Part shown: piece by piece, positions 30,551 through 40,617 of the stretch
How the letters are laid out: every line of letters begins with the position of its first letter
Position numbering within the stretch: the first letter of the stretch is position 1
From: an uncultured Mucispirillum sp.
GTDB lineage: Bacteria; Chrysiogenota; Deferribacteres; Deferribacterales; Mucispirillaceae
DNA: 64,000 bases
Direction of reading: 5' to 3'
Assembly (NCBI GenBank): GCA_944324465.1
Contig: CALUWI010000004.1
Coordinates: 94,398-158,397, forward strand
Made by a program: the position numbers and the translations under genes
The notes under the pieces: model-generated
The model's database searches: none
What the model saw: only the letters and a program-made list of their open reading frames with translations
Told to the model about the DNA's origin: nothing

Positions 30551-31069
30551 ATGCACAAAGTGGAAGAATTAATATCTGAAAAAGATATTGCAGCAAAGGT
30601 TTCTGAAATAGCAGCACTAATTTCTCATGACTTTAAAGGTCAGGATTTAACAGTTGTATCAGTATTAAAAGGCAGCTTTATTTTTACTGCTGATTTAGTC
30701 CGCAGTATTGATATTCCGCTAGAAGTAGCTTTTCTTGCAGCTTCCAGTTATGGTGCTTCTACAGAATCAAGTGGAGAATTAAACATAAGATATGATATTG
30801 ATATACTAATAGAAAATAAAACAGTTCTTCTTGTGGAAGATATAGTAGATACTGGACTTACAATAAGCCTTTTAAAAGATTACTTATATGAAAAAGGGGC
30901 TAAATGTGTAAAAATATGCACAATATTTGATAAACCAGATAGACGGAAAATTCAAGTAGATGTAGACTATTCTGGTTTTGTTATTCCTAACGAGTTTGTT
31001 GTAGGATATGGGCTTGATTATAATAACAAATATAGAAATTTAAAAAATCTTTGTAAAATTACCATATAA
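30551..31069 (+). CDS. hpt: Hypoxanthine phosphoribosyltransferase
   Basis: 172 residues from the ATG at 30551. The PRPP-binding motif is VLLVEDIVDTGLTI. LKGSFIF and FVVGYGLDYNNKYRNL are also typical. It salvages hypoxanthine and guanine. tilS-hpt-ftsH is a well-known bacterial gene order, which supports all three calls. The in-frame ATG at 30539 would overlap tilS. Confidence 0.95.
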   Translation: MHKVEELISEKDIAAKVSEIAALISHDFKGQDLTVVSVLKGSFIFTADLVRSIDIPLEVAFLAASSYGASTESSGELNIRYDIDILIENKTVLLVEDIVDTGLTISLLKDYLYEKGAKCVKICTIFDKPDRRKIQVDVDYSGFVIPNEFVVGYGLDYNNKYRNLKNLCKITI

Positions 31070-31083
31070 TATTTGGAGGATAA

Positions 31084-32958
31084 ATGAATAGTGGTATTTA
31101 TAAAAATCTTGCACTTTGGCTTGTAATAGCTTTAATGATGGTGCTTGTATTTAATCTTTTTAATACTAATACTCAGACAAATCAAAAAGTTACTTATACT
31201 GAGTTTTTAGACAGTGTAGCAAAAGACCAGGTGAAAAAAGTAACTATTAAAGAAAATAAAATAACAGGTGAGTATAAAGATAATAATACTCGTTTTGAAA
31301 CTTATGCACCTAGTGATAATAATTTAATTTCAGAACTTCGTGATTATAATGTAGGTATTGAAGCTACTCCGCCAGATACTACACCTTGGTATATGCAGCT
31401 GCTTATATCATGGCTTCCAATTATTCTGCTTATTGCTATATGGATATTCTTTATGAGGCAGATGCAGGGCGGCAGTGGTTCAAAGGCTTTTTCTTTTGGT
31501 AAAAGCAGAGCTAAGCTTTTAAATCAGGACAATTTAAAAGTAACTTTTAAAGATGTTGCTGGTATTGAAGAAGCAAAAGAAGAATTAACTGAAATTGTTG
31601 AATTTTTAAAAGACCCTGAAAAATTCCAAAAATTAGGGGGCAGAATACCTAAAGGTGTGCTTTTAGTTGGCCCTCCGGGAACTGGTAAAACTCTGCTTGC
31701 AAAAGCTGTAGCTGGTGAAGCTGGTGTGCCATTTTATTCTATAAGCGGCTCAGATTTTGTTGAAATGTTTGTTGGTGTTGGTGCTGCTCGTATTAGAGAT
31801 TTATTTGAGCAGGGCAAAAAAAATGCTCCATGTATTATATTTATGGATGAAATAGATGCTGTTGGACGCCACAGAGGTGCAGGTCTTGGCGGCGGTCATG
31901 ATGAGAGAGAGCAGACATTAAATGCACTGCTTGTTGAAATGGACGGCTTTGATTCTAATGAAGGTGTTATTCTAATTGCTGCTACAAACAGACCTGATGT
32001 ATTAGACCCTGCATTACTTCGTCCTGGTCGTTTTGACAGACAGGTAGTTGTTCCTCGTCCAGATTTAAAAGGAAGGCTGCAGATTTTAAAAGTACATGCT
32101 GCTAAAATAAAAATGGCATCATCTGTAGATTTAGAAATTATTGCAAAAGGAACTCCAGGTTTTTCTGGTGCAGATTTAGCAAACCTTATGAATGAATCTG
32201 CCTTACTTGCTGCAAGAGCTAATAAAAATGAAGTTGATACATCAGATATAGAATCAGCAAAAGACAGAGTTATAATGGGTGCAGAAAGACGCAGTATGGT
32301 AATACCTGAAAAAGATAAAAAAGTTACTGCATTCCATGAAGCAGGTCATACAATTGTGGCTATTATGACAAAAGGTGCTGACCCTGTTCATAAAGTTTCT
32401 ATTATTCCTAGGGGTATGGCTTTAGGTGTTACTATGCAGCTTCCTAGTGATGATAGATATAATGAAACAAAAGACCATCTTTTAGGCATGATTAGAGTTA
32501 TGCTTGGCGGAAGAATTGCAGAAGAAGTAGTTTTTAACTCAATGTCTACTGGTGCAAGTAATGATATTGAAAGACTTACATCTATTGCAAGGAAAATGGT
32601 TATGAGCTGGGGTATGAGTGATAAGCTAGGCACTATATCTTTTGGTAAAAGAGATGAAGCTATCTTTTTAGGTAAAGAGATTTCAAGCCAGAAAGATTAC
32701 AGTGAAAAAACAGCTGAATTAATAGATGATGAAGTTGAGCGTATTATTACTACATGCTACAGTGACGCAAGAAAAATAATAGAAGATAACAGACTTCTTT
32801 TAGATAAAACTGCAGAAGCTCTGCTTGAAAAAGAAACTATTGAAACTCCAGAATTAAAAGAGCTTGTAAAAGAGTATGCAGCTGAAGGATATAAAGACAA
32901 TATGTTCTCTGAAAAAGAACAGGAAGAAAAAGAAGAAACTAAAAACGAAAATAATTAA
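31084..32958 (+). CDS. ftsH: ATP-dependent zinc metalloprotease FtsH
   Basis: 624 residues. Membrane helices lie at about 8-25 and 103-123. The AAA domain has Walker [17 protein letters not shown], Walker [12 protein letters not shown] and the pore-associated [10 protein letters not shown]. The zinc site is HEAGH near residue 419. FtsH degrades membrane proteins and short-lived regulators; in some bacteria it controls LPS synthesis. A TTGGAGG-type site precedes the ATG. Confidence 0.97.
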   Translation: MNSGIYKNLALWLVIALMMVLVFNLFNTNTQTNQKVTYTEFLDSVAKDQVKKVTIKENKITGEYKDNNTRFETYAPSDNNLISELRDYNVGIEATPPDTTPWYMQLLISWLPIILLIAIWIFFMRQMQGGSGSKAFSFGKSRAKLLNQDNLKVTFKDVAGIEEAKEELTEIVEFLKDPEKFQKLGGRIPKGVLLVGPPGTGKTLLAKAVAGEAGVPFYSISGSDFVEMFVGVGAARIRDLFEQGKKNAPCIIFMDEIDAVGRHRGAGLGGGHDEREQTLNALLVEMDGFDSNEGVILIAATNRPDVLDPALLRPGRFDRQVVVPRPDLKGRLQILKVHAAKIKMASSVDLEIIAKGTPGFSGADLANLMNESALLAARANKNEVDTSDIESAKDRVIMGAERRSMVIPEKDKKVTAFHEAGHTIVAIMTKGADPVHKVSIIPRGMALGVTMQLPSDDRYNETKDHLLGMIRVMLGGRIAEEVVFNSMSTGASNDIERLTSIARKMVMSWGMSDKLGTISFGKRDEAIFLGKEISSQKDYSEKTAELIDDEVERIITTCYSDARKIIEDNRLLLDKTAEALLEKETIETPELKELVKEYAAEGYKDNMFSEKEQEEKEETKNENN

Positions 32959-32973
32959 TTTGGAAGCGTTTGT

Positions 32974-34161
32974 ATGAAGTTTTATAAACTGACACCTGAA
33001 TATGATAGAATAAAGCAGGAATTAGTGCGTATTGGCGTAGATAATTATGCATTAAATATGGTAAAAAAAGGTGTCAGTTTAAATATTTTAGTGCGGGACA
33101 TAAAAGCTCCCGCTGCTAATATTTTAAAGCAGGAAGCTATTGCTTCAGGAATGGATGCAGCAGTGAAAAGGGGAGCTGTTTCCTGCTCAATAGATAAAAC
33201 TGATGTTCTTTTAATGGGTAATGCTGCAACATTTGAAAGACTTATTAAAAGACTTTCAGTACAGGTTTTTGGCTTAAAAGAATTAGGAAAAGAATTAAGC
33301 CTTTTTTTAAAAAGCAAAGAAATTAAAAATATTACATATCATAAAGGAAGTATAGATATATCTAAACCATTATGTATGGGTATTTTAAATACAACACCAG
33401 ATTCTTTCAGTGACGGCAGTATGTATATAACAGAGGATGCAGTTGCTGCAAGAATTAATGAAATGGCAGAACTTGGTGTTGATATTATTGACATAGGTGG
33501 TATGTCATCAAGGCCTTTTTCGGAAAGTATCAGCAGTGATGAGGAAATAAAAAGAATAAAATTTGCTCTTGATTACATTAAACAATATGATATGATAGTA
33601 TCAGTAGATACTAATAACTATAAAACAACAGAGTATGCATTAAATCATGGTGCAGATATTATTAATGATATATCAGGTATGACTGATGATAATATGGTAT
33701 CTGTATGCGGACAGGCAAAATGTGCAGTATGTATTATGCATATGCAGGGCAGTCCAAAAGATATGCAGACTAATGCAAACACTAAATATAATAATATTAT
33801 ATATGATATTCATGATTTTTTTACAAAAAGTATAGATAAATGTCTTAATGCAGGTATTGATTATTCATCAATCATACTTGATGTGGGCTTTGGATTTGGA
33901 AAAACTGTTAAGCAGAATTATATTTTATTAAAATATTTAAGAGAGTTTAAATCTTTTAATCTTCCGCTGCTTGCAGGTATTTCCCGTAAATCCATGATTG
34001 GTGCTGTTATTGATAAAGATGTTAATAACAGGCTTGCAGGCACAATTTGTGCAAATACAGCAGCCATTTTAAATGGTGCAGATATTATACGGGTTCATGA
34101 TATCAAAGAAGGTATTGATACAGTAAAAATTGCTGATTATATTTTAAAGGCGAATATATGA
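32974..34161 (+). CDS. folP: Dihydropteroate synthase, long form
   Basis: 395 residues, longer than E. coli FolP (about 280), owing to an N-terminal extension of about 115 residues of unclear role. The DHPS core begins at MGILNTTPDSFSDG and includes SVDTNNYKT and ISRKSMIG. The pABA loop usually written GGESTRPG reads GGMSSRPF here. The enzyme joins the pterin made by FolK to pABA. Its stop overlaps cdaA by four bases. Confidence 0.92.
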   Translation: MKFYKLTPEYDRIKQELVRIGVDNYALNMVKKGVSLNILVRDIKAPAANILKQEAIASGMDAAVKRGAVSCSIDKTDVLLMGNAATFERLIKRLSVQVFGLKELGKELSLFLKSKEIKNITYHKGSIDISKPLCMGILNTTPDSFSDGSMYITEDAVAARINEMAELGVDIIDIGGMSSRPFSESISSDEEIKRIKFALDYIKQYDMIVSVDTNNYKTTEYALNHGADIINDISGMTDDNMVSVCGQAKCAVCIMHMQGSPKDMQTNANTKYNNIIYDIHDFFTKSIDKCLNAGIDYSSIILDVGFGFGKTVKQNYILLKYLREFKSFNLPLLAGISRKSMIGAVIDKDVNNRLAGTICANTAAILNGADIIRVHDIKEGIDTVKIADYILKANI

Positions 34162-34940
34162 TTACTACTATTTTTGAATTTGTTAAAAGTTATGTTAGTA
34201 TTATAGATGTAATAGATATTGCATTTATAAGTTACATTATTTACAGACTTCTGCTTCTTTTAAGGGGCACAAGAGCCATATATATGTTAGTATCTATTAT
34301 GATACTTTTAGTACTTCTTGGTCTTTCTGACTTTTTAGGTATGAAAGTAACAAGATGGGTATTAAGTAATATGTCAGGTTACTTATTTTTAGCCTTAATA
34401 ATAATATTCCAGCCTGAAATAAGAAGGGCTCTTGCATTTATCGGGGAATCAAAGTTTTTTGAGCGCTCTGTAACTATGAATTCTCAAATAGTAGATGAAC
34501 TTGTTAGAACTGCAACAATTTTAGCAAACAGGCAGCTTGGTGCATTAATAATTATTCAAAGAAATACAGATATTGCCCATTATGTTACACTTGGTCAGAA
34601 AATAGACTCAGTGGTTAGTAAAGACTTACTGCTTAGCATATTTATTCCATATTCTCCATTACATGATGGTGCAGTATTACTTGAAGGTTCAAGGCTTACA
34701 TATGCTGGCTGTATTCTGCCCCTTACAAAAAGAGAGGATATTGCACAGCAGTATGGAACAAGGCACAGGGCAGCAATAGGTATTACAGAAGAAACTGATG
34801 CAGTAGCTATTGTAGTTAGTGAAGAAAGAGGTGAAATTTCTGTTACAGAAGGCGGAAATATTATTCCAAATTTAGATGCGAATGGTTTACGGGAAACTTT
34901 AAGCAAGCTGATTAAAATAAATAAAGCAACGGAAGATTAA
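34158..34940 (+). CDS. cdaA: Diadenylate cyclase CdaA
   Basis: 260 residues. About three N-terminal membrane helices (15-85) lead to a DAC domain with DGAVLLEG (near residue 169) and GTRHRAAIGITEETDA (near 200), both needed for activity. It makes c-di-AMP from two ATP. The cdaA-cdaR-glmM order is the classic module linking c-di-AMP to cell-wall precursor synthesis. Confidence 0.96.
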   Translation: MITTIFEFVKSYVSIIDVIDIAFISYIIYRLLLLLRGTRAIYMLVSIMILLVLLGLSDFLGMKVTRWVLSNMSGYLFLALIIIFQPEIRRALAFIGESKFFERSVTMNSQIVDELVRTATILANRQLGALIIIQRNTDIAHYVTLGQKIDSVVSKDLLLSIFIPYSPLHDGAVLLEGSRLTYAGCILPLTKREDIAQQYGTRHRAAIGITEETDAVAIVVSEERGEISVTEGGNIIPNLDANGLRETLSKLIKINKATED

Positions 34941-34941
34941 T

Positions 34942-35844
34942 ATGTTAAACAATAAAACTTTATTAAAAATCCTTAGTGTATTCATTGCTCTTGGTATGTG
35001 GATAATGGTTGTATCTGGCCATGAAGAAACAAAAGAGATGACTGTTCCTGTAAAGCTGATTAATGTATCTAATGGTAAGGTTGCAATTGCAGATTATCCA
35101 AATGTTTCTATAAATATAAAAGGTGCAGCAAGGCTTATGCAGTCGCTTGCTAATTCTGATGTTCTGCTTGATATTGATGTTGCTGCTTTTCCTAATGGTC
35201 AATCTATTAGAAGAATACTTCCTGAAGATTTTAAAACACCACTTGGGCTTGAAGTAGTTGATGTAAAGCCTGCAGAGCTGCGTATTACTCTTGATAATAT
35301 TACAGCAAAAGATGTGCGTGTACTGCCATCTATTATTGGTGAAGTAAAGCAGGGTTATATGGTAGAAAGTATTACATTAAAACCTAACTCTGTAAGTGTA
35401 ACTGGTGCTAAAAGTGTATTATCTAAACTTGAAAATATTTCAACAATGCCTATAAATCTTTCTGAAAGAAGTGAGAACTTTGTTCAGAATGTAGTATTAA
35501 AAGATTATGAAGGTGTTACAAAAATACAACCTTCATCAGTTGAAGTTCGTGTTAAATTAAGAGAAAATATGGTAGAGCACGAATTTACAAATGTTCCTGT
35601 AGAATGTATGAATTTAAAAAGTAACTTAATGGTAGTAAATACTCCATCACTTTCTTATGTAAAAGCAAGGGGAAGGGAGGATATTATTGATACATTTTTA
35701 GATACTGTTACTTTTGTTACAGACTGCAGTAATATAAATGGTCCTGGAAATTATACTGGCTCAGTTGCATATAGAACAAATTTAATTGTAGATATATTAA
35801 ACTTAGAGCCACAAACAATAAATATAGAGATAAAAGAAAGATGA
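34942..35844 (+). CDS. cdaR: YbbR-domain regulator of CdaA
   Basis: 300 residues. One N-terminal membrane helix (about 7-24) is followed by repeated YbbR domains on the outer face, roughly three by length. CdaR homologues bind CdaA and tune its output. It starts one base after cdaA and overlaps glmM by four bases. Confidence 0.9.
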   Translation: MLNNKTLLKILSVFIALGMWIMVVSGHEETKEMTVPVKLINVSNGKVAIADYPNVSINIKGAARLMQSLANSDVLLDIDVAAFPNGQSIRRILPEDFKTPLGLEVVDVKPAELRITLDNITAKDVRVLPSIIGEVKQGYMVESITLKPNSVSVTGAKSVLSKLENISTMPINLSERSENFVQNVVLKDYEGVTKIQPSSVEVRVKLRENMVEHEFTNVPVECMNLKSNLMVVNTPSLSYVKARGREDIIDTFLDTVTFVTDCSNINGPGNYTGSVAYRTNLIVDILNLEPQTINIEIKER

Positions 35845-37184
35845 GAAAATATTTTGGAACAGACGGAGTGCGAGGCAGGGCAAATATTGAGCCATTAACT
35901 GCTGATTTTGCATTAAAACTTGGCAGAGCAGCTGCCGGCTTATTTAAAAATAATGATACACACAGGAAAATTATTATCGGTAAAGATACACGCCTTTCCT
36001 GTTATATGTTTGAAAATGCCTTAGTATCAGGTATCTGCTCAGCAGGTATTGACGCAGTAATGGTTGGTGTAATTCCAACACCTGCAATAGCATTTTTAAC
36101 AAAATCAATTAGAGCAGATGCTGGTGTAGTAATAAGTGCATCCCATAACCCATATTATGATAATGGTATTAAGTTTTTTAATGCTAATGGTTATAAACTT
36201 GCAGATATTACAGAGCATGAAATAGAAAGAATGATAGATAATAATGAGCCTGCTTTAGACCCAGATTCTATAGGTAAAGCATACAGAATAGAAGGTATAG
36301 GCAGATATGTGGAATTTGTAAAAAACACATTTCCTAAAAATATTGATTTAAAAGGGCTTAAAATAGTGGTGGACTGTGCAAATGGTGCATCATATAAAGC
36401 AGCTCCACTTGCTTTAAGAGAGCTTGGAGCAGAGCTTATTTTGATTAATGTTGAGCCAAACGGTACAAATATTAATGATAACTGTGGTGCAGTATATCCT
36501 GAAAATATGGCAAAAGCTGTTTTAGAATATGGAGCAGATGTTGGTATATCTTTTGACGGTGATGCAGACAGGGTTGTTTTTGCAGATGAAAAAGGCAATA
36601 TAATTGACGGCGATAAAATTATGGGTATCTGTGCCATAGATATGATGGAGCAGGGTACATTAAAAAATAATACTATTGTTGCAACAGTTATGAGCAACCT
36701 TGGTTTTGAATATTCTATGAATAAAAAAGGCATAAAACTTATCCGTTCGCAGGTTGGGGACAGGTATGTTATGGAAGATATGCTGAAATATAACTGCAAC
36801 CTTGGTGGCGAGCAGTCTGGTCATTTAATCTTTTCAGATTTTAATACTACAGGTGACGGTTTAATCAGTGCTATGCAGGTTCTTGGTCTGCTTGTTAAAA
36901 AAGGTAAATCATTATCAGAACTTTGCAACTTTATAGAAACATATCCGCAGGTATTAAATAATGTTTTAGTTGATAAAAAAGTTCCACTTGAAGAATTAAC
37001 TAAAACTTCTGAATTAATCTCAAAAGTAGAAAAAGAACTTGGCACTTCAGGCAGACTTCTTGTTAGGTATTCTGGAACAGAAAATAAATTAAGAGTTATG
37101 CTTGAAGGTAAAGATGAGCAGGTTATATCTGCTTATGCAAAAGAAATTGCTGATACAGCAGTAAATGAAATTAAAGGTAAATAG
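35841..37184 (+). CDS. glmM: Phosphoglucosamine mutase
   Basis: 447 residues. The phosphoserine loop is [16 protein letters not shown] near residue 98, the metal loop is FDGDADRV, the sugar loop is GGEQSGH, and the phosphate-binding loop is [11 protein letters not shown]. It makes glucosamine-1-phosphate for peptidoglycan and LPS. In other bacteria GlmM binds CdaA directly and lowers c-di-AMP synthesis; the overlap here fits that partnership. Confidence 0.97.
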   Translation: MRKYFGTDGVRGRANIEPLTADFALKLGRAAAGLFKNNDTHRKIIIGKDTRLSCYMFENALVSGICSAGIDAVMVGVIPTPAIAFLTKSIRADAGVVISASHNPYYDNGIKFFNANGYKLADITEHEIERMIDNNEPALDPDSIGKAYRIEGIGRYVEFVKNTFPKNIDLKGLKIVVDCANGASYKAAPLALRELGAELILINVEPNGTNINDNCGAVYPENMAKAVLEYGADVGISFDGDADRVVFADEKGNIIDGDKIMGICAIDMMEQGTLKNNTIVATVMSNLGFEYSMNKKGIKLIRSQVGDRYVMEDMLKYNCNLGGEQSGHLIFSDFNTTGDGLISAMQVLGLLVKKGKSLSELCNFIETYPQVLNNVLVDKKVPLEELTKTSELISKVEKELGTSGRLLVRYSGTENKLRVMLEGKDEQVISAYAKEIADTAVNEIKGK

Positions 37185-37186
37185 TA

Positions 37187-37900
37187 ATGATAAAACTTGG
37201 TGTAAATATTGACCATGTGGCTACACTGCGTCAGGCTAGAATGGGAATAGAGCCAGAACCTGTTATGGCTGCTAAAATTGCCGAAAAAGCAGGTGCTGAT
37301 GGTATTACAGTACATTTAAGGGAAGACAGGCGTCATATACAGGATAAAGATGTATATGATATTAAAAAAGTTATTTCTATTCCATTAAATTTAGAAATGG
37401 CTTGTAGTGATGATATTATTAATATTGCAAGAGAAGTACTTCCAAATACATGTACAATAGTTCCAGAAAAGCGTCAGGAAATAACAACAGAAGGCGGACT
37501 TGATGCAGCTGGGCAGTATAATTTAGTTGCAGATACTGTTGCAAGGCTGCAGGAAAAAGGCATAAAAGTAAGCCTTTTTATAGAGCCAGATAAAATACAG
37601 ATTGATGCAGCTAAAAAAATGGGTGCAGAATATATTGAAATTCATACAGGACTATATGTAAATACAGAAGGTGAAGCACAGAGTCAGGAATTAAACCGTA
37701 TAAAAGAAGCTGCTATATATGCTCACAATCTTGGTTTAATTGTTAATGCTGGTCATGGGTTAAATTATACTAATACACAGAATATGGCTGCTGTTCCTTA
37801 TATGCATGAATTTAATATAGGACATTCTATTATTTCAAGAGCTGTTTTTACAGGCCTTGAAGAAGCAGTTAAAGAAATGATAAAAATAGTTAAAAAATAG
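37187..37900 (+). CDS. pdxJ: Pyridoxine 5'-phosphate synthase
   Basis: 237 residues starting [16 protein letters not shown], the family N-terminus. [17 protein letters not shown] and [10 protein letters not shown] are other conserved blocks. The enzyme closes the ring of vitamin B6 from DXP and amino-acetone phosphate. The pdxJ-acpS pair is common in bacteria. Two bases separate it from glmM. Confidence 0.96.
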   Translation: MIKLGVNIDHVATLRQARMGIEPEPVMAAKIAEKAGADGITVHLREDRRHIQDKDVYDIKKVISIPLNLEMACSDDIINIAREVLPNTCTIVPEKRQEITTEGGLDAAGQYNLVADTVARLQEKGIKVSLFIEPDKIQIDAAKKMGAEYIEIHTGLYVNTEGEAQSQELNRIKEAAIYAHNLGLIVNAGHGLNYTNTQNMAAVPYMHEFNIGHSIISRAVFTGLEEAVKEMIKIVKK

Positions 37901-37902
37901 TT

Positions 37903-38253
37903 ATGCTTGGTTGTGATATTATAGAAATAGAAAGAATAGAAAAATCTATTTTAAAATTTGGGGAAAGTTTTTTAAAGCATATACTTTCAGAAAATGAAAT
38001 AGCATTGTATAATAAACGAGGTAAAAAGGCTGAATTTGCAGCTGGCAGATTTGCAGCAAAAGAGGCTGTATCAAAAGCTTTAGGTACAGGTATAGGCAGA
38101 GGTTACAGTTTTACAGATATTGAAATACTGCCTGATGAACTTGGCAAGCCTTATGTTTATTTAAAAAATCAAAAAAAAGAAAATATGGAAGTATCCATAT
38201 CACATTCCCGTATGAATGCTATTGCGGTATGTGTTATTAAAGAGGCAGAATGA
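37903..38253 (+). CDS. acpS: Holo-[acyl-carrier-protein] synthase
   Basis: 116 residues. The Mg-binding start LGCDIIEIERIEKS and the second motif FAAGRFAAKEAVSKALGTG are both intact, and SISHSRMNAIAVCV closes the domain. It transfers phosphopantetheine from CoA to ACP. Two bases follow pdxJ, and the end overlaps kdsB by four. Confidence 0.95.
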   Translation: MLGCDIIEIERIEKSILKFGESFLKHILSENEIALYNKRGKKAEFAAGRFAAKEAVSKALGTGIGRGYSFTDIEILPDELGKPYVYLKNQKKENMEVSISHSRMNAIAVCVIKEAE

Positions 38254-38981
38254 GTGCAGTAATAATTCCAGCCAGATATGGCTCATCAAGATTTCCAGGT
38301 AAAGTTCTTGCAGATATTGACGGCAAACCAATGATTGTAAGAGTAGCAGAACAGGCAGTGCAGACTTCTGCTGATAAAGTCATTGTTGTTACAGATAATG
38401 AAAAAGTATATGAAGTATGTTCTAAAATAGAAAAAGTTTCTGTTATGATGAGTCCATCAGATTTATCTACAGGAACAGATAGAGTAGCTTATGCAGCAAA
38501 AAATATTGATGATGATATTATTATTAATGTGCAGGGAGATGAACCATTTATTCCACCAGTATTAATAGAACAGTTAATACAAGGATTAAAAAATGATAAA
38601 TCTCTTAAAATGATAACAGCATGTGTGCCTTTTGCAGATATAAATAATTCTGAAAATCCGTCAGCTGTAAAAGTGATTCTTGATAAAAATGATTATGCTG
38701 TATATTTTTCACGATATCCTATTCCATATAACAGGGATAATATTGAAGGTGTAGTCAGATACCGCCATATAGGTATTTATGGTTTCAGGCGTGACTATTT
38801 ATTTGAGTTTGCATCTCAAGAGCGTACTTATTTAGAAAAATGCGAAAATTTAGAGCAGTTAAGAGCAATAGAGAATGGCGTTAAAATAAAAGTAGTAAAA
38901 ACAGATTATAATCCGTTATCTGTTGATACTTTAGAAGATTTGCAAAATATTTTAAAAATTTTAAACATGAGGAATAAATAA
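38250..38981 (+). CDS. kdsB: 3-deoxy-manno-octulosonate cytidylyltransferase
   Basis: 243 residues. The nucleotidyltransferase start VIIPARYGSSRFPGKVL and the NVQGDEPFI and YRHIGIYGFRRDYL blocks are typical. KdsB activates Kdo as CMP-Kdo for the LPS inner core. KdsA and KdsC, the two other Kdo enzymes often found in this cluster, are not in the window. Confidence 0.95.
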   Translation: MSAVIIPARYGSSRFPGKVLADIDGKPMIVRVAEQAVQTSADKVIVVTDNEKVYEVCSKIEKVSVMMSPSDLSTGTDRVAYAAKNIDDDIIINVQGDEPFIPPVLIEQLIQGLKNDKSLKMITACVPFADINNSENPSAVKVILDKNDYAVYFSRYPIPYNRDNIEGVVRYRHIGIYGFRRDYLFEFASQERTYLEKCENLEQLRAIENGVKIKVVKTDYNPLSVDTLEDLQNILKILNMRNK

Positions 38982-40606
38982 TGGCTAAGTATATTTTTGT
39001 AACAGGTGGTGTATTATCATCATTAGGCAAGGGGATAACAGCAGCTTCTCTTGGAGCATTACTTGAATCAAGAGGTTATAAAGTTGCTTTAAGAAAGTTT
39101 GACCCCTATTTAAATTATGGTCCTGGCACAATGAGCCCGCTGCAGCATGGAGAAATATTTGTTACTGCAGATGGCTGTGAAGGTGATTTAGATTTAGGTC
39201 ATTACGAAAGATTTACTACAACTAATACTGATAAACATTCAGATATTACATCTGGTAAAATATACTATACTGTTATTGAAAGAGAACGCAGAGGCGAATA
39301 TCTTGGTGCAACAGTACAGGTTATTCCTCATATAACTGATGAAATAAAAGGCTGTATAACAGCTGGTGCTGAAAATTACGATATAGTGATTGTAGAAATT
39401 GGCGGTACAGTTGGTGATATTGAAAGTCTGCCGTTTTTAGAAACAATCAGACAGATGAAATTTGATTTAAGTGAAGATGATGTGTTATTTTTGCATGTTA
39501 CTCTTGTGCCTTATATTAAAAGTGCTGGCGAACTTAAAACTAAACCAACTCAGCATTCTGTGCGTCAGTTACAGGAAATTGGTATCAGTCCTGATATTTT
39601 AGTTTGCAGAAGTGAATATCCGCTTAGCGAAGGCGTTAGAAATAAACTGGCATTATTCTGTAATGTGGAAAAATCATCAGTTATTAACTGTATGGATGCT
39701 GCTACTATTTATCAAGTACCGCTTGTTTTAAATGAAGAAGGACTTGACAGTGAAGTTATTAAAAAACTTGGTTTAGAAGAAAGAGAATATGATTTATCAA
39801 AATGGCAGGATATTGTAAGGCGTATTAAACAGCCAAAAGATACAGTATCTATTGCTGTTGTTGGTAAATATCTTGAAACAAAAGATGCATATTTGAGCTT
39901 AACAGAAGCATTACTTCATGGTGCTGTTGCAAATTATTTAAAAGTAGATATTAAATGGATAGATGCAGAAAAACTGGAAGAAAAAATGGCCAGTGAATAT
40001 TTAAACAGTGTAGATGGCATATTGATTCCAGCAGGCTTTGGTGAGCGTGGAATGGAAGGTAAAATTAATGCAGTAAATTTTGCAAGAACAAAAGATATTC
40101 CATTTTTAGGTATATCTATGGGTCTGCAGGCTGCAGTTATTGAATATGCTAGAAATGTATTAAAACTAGAAGATGCAAGAAGTGCTGAAATGACAAAACC
40201 AGAACATTCACAAAATCTTGTAATTGATTATAAACATGATGAACACTATAATGAAGAAATGGGAGCATCTATGCGTCTTGGCTCTTATGTTACTTCTTTA
40301 GTTGACGGCAGCCTTGTAAAAGAAATTTATGATGCTGATACTGTTATAGAAAGACACAGACACAGACTTGAAATAAATAACAGCTATAGAAATGCATTGG
40401 AAAGTGCTGGTATGGTCATATCTGGAAATAATGATGAAAGCGGCTTTGCAGATATTATTGAATTAAGCTCTCACAGATGGTTTATTGCTACACAGTTCTG
40501 CCCAGAATTTCAGTCAAAACCATTTAATCCTCATCCTCTTTATAATGCTTTTGTTCAGGCTGCTTATAAATATAAACAGGATAAAAATGACTTATCTGGT
40601 GAATAA
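38981..40606 (+). CDS. pyrG: CTP synthase
   Basis: 541 residues. The synthetase start is IFVTGGVLSSLGKGITAASL; the glutaminase half shows GILIPAGFGERGMEGK. The glutaminase nucleophile position reads FLGISMGLQAA, where the usual motif is LGICLGMQ; the expected Cys appears replaced by Met, or by Ser one residue earlier, so glutamine use may be lost while ammonia use remains. CTP would be needed by KdsB just upstream, whose stop overlaps this start by one base. Confidence 0.93.
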   Translation: MAKYIFVTGGVLSSLGKGITAASLGALLESRGYKVALRKFDPYLNYGPGTMSPLQHGEIFVTADGCEGDLDLGHYERFTTTNTDKHSDITSGKIYYTVIERERRGEYLGATVQVIPHITDEIKGCITAGAENYDIVIVEIGGTVGDIESLPFLETIRQMKFDLSEDDVLFLHVTLVPYIKSAGELKTKPTQHSVRQLQEIGISPDILVCRSEYPLSEGVRNKLALFCNVEKSSVINCMDAATIYQVPLVLNEEGLDSEVIKKLGLEEREYDLSKWQDIVRRIKQPKDTVSIAVVGKYLETKDAYLSLTEALLHGAVANYLKVDIKWIDAEKLEEKMASEYLNSVDGILIPAGFGERGMEGKINAVNFARTKDIPFLGISMGLQAAVIEYARNVLKLEDARSAEMTKPEHSQNLVIDYKHDEHYNEEMGASMRLGSYVTSLVDGSLVKEIYDADTVIERHRHRLEINNSYRNALESAGMVISGNNDESGFADIIELSSHRWFIATQFCPEFQSKPFNPHPLYNAFVQAAYKYKQDKNDLSGE

Positions 40607-40617
40607 TAAGGTGTTTT

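Noticed and set aside
30324..30617. Minus-strand 97-codon frame spanning the tilS-hpt junction
   Set aside because: It overlaps two well-supported genes on the other strand and is simply Leu/Ile-rich antisense.
36191..36799. A 202-codon open frame on the minus strand
   Set aside because: It lies wholly inside glmM, whose motifs are clear; it has no family features and no ribosome site, and reflects codon bias of the real gene.
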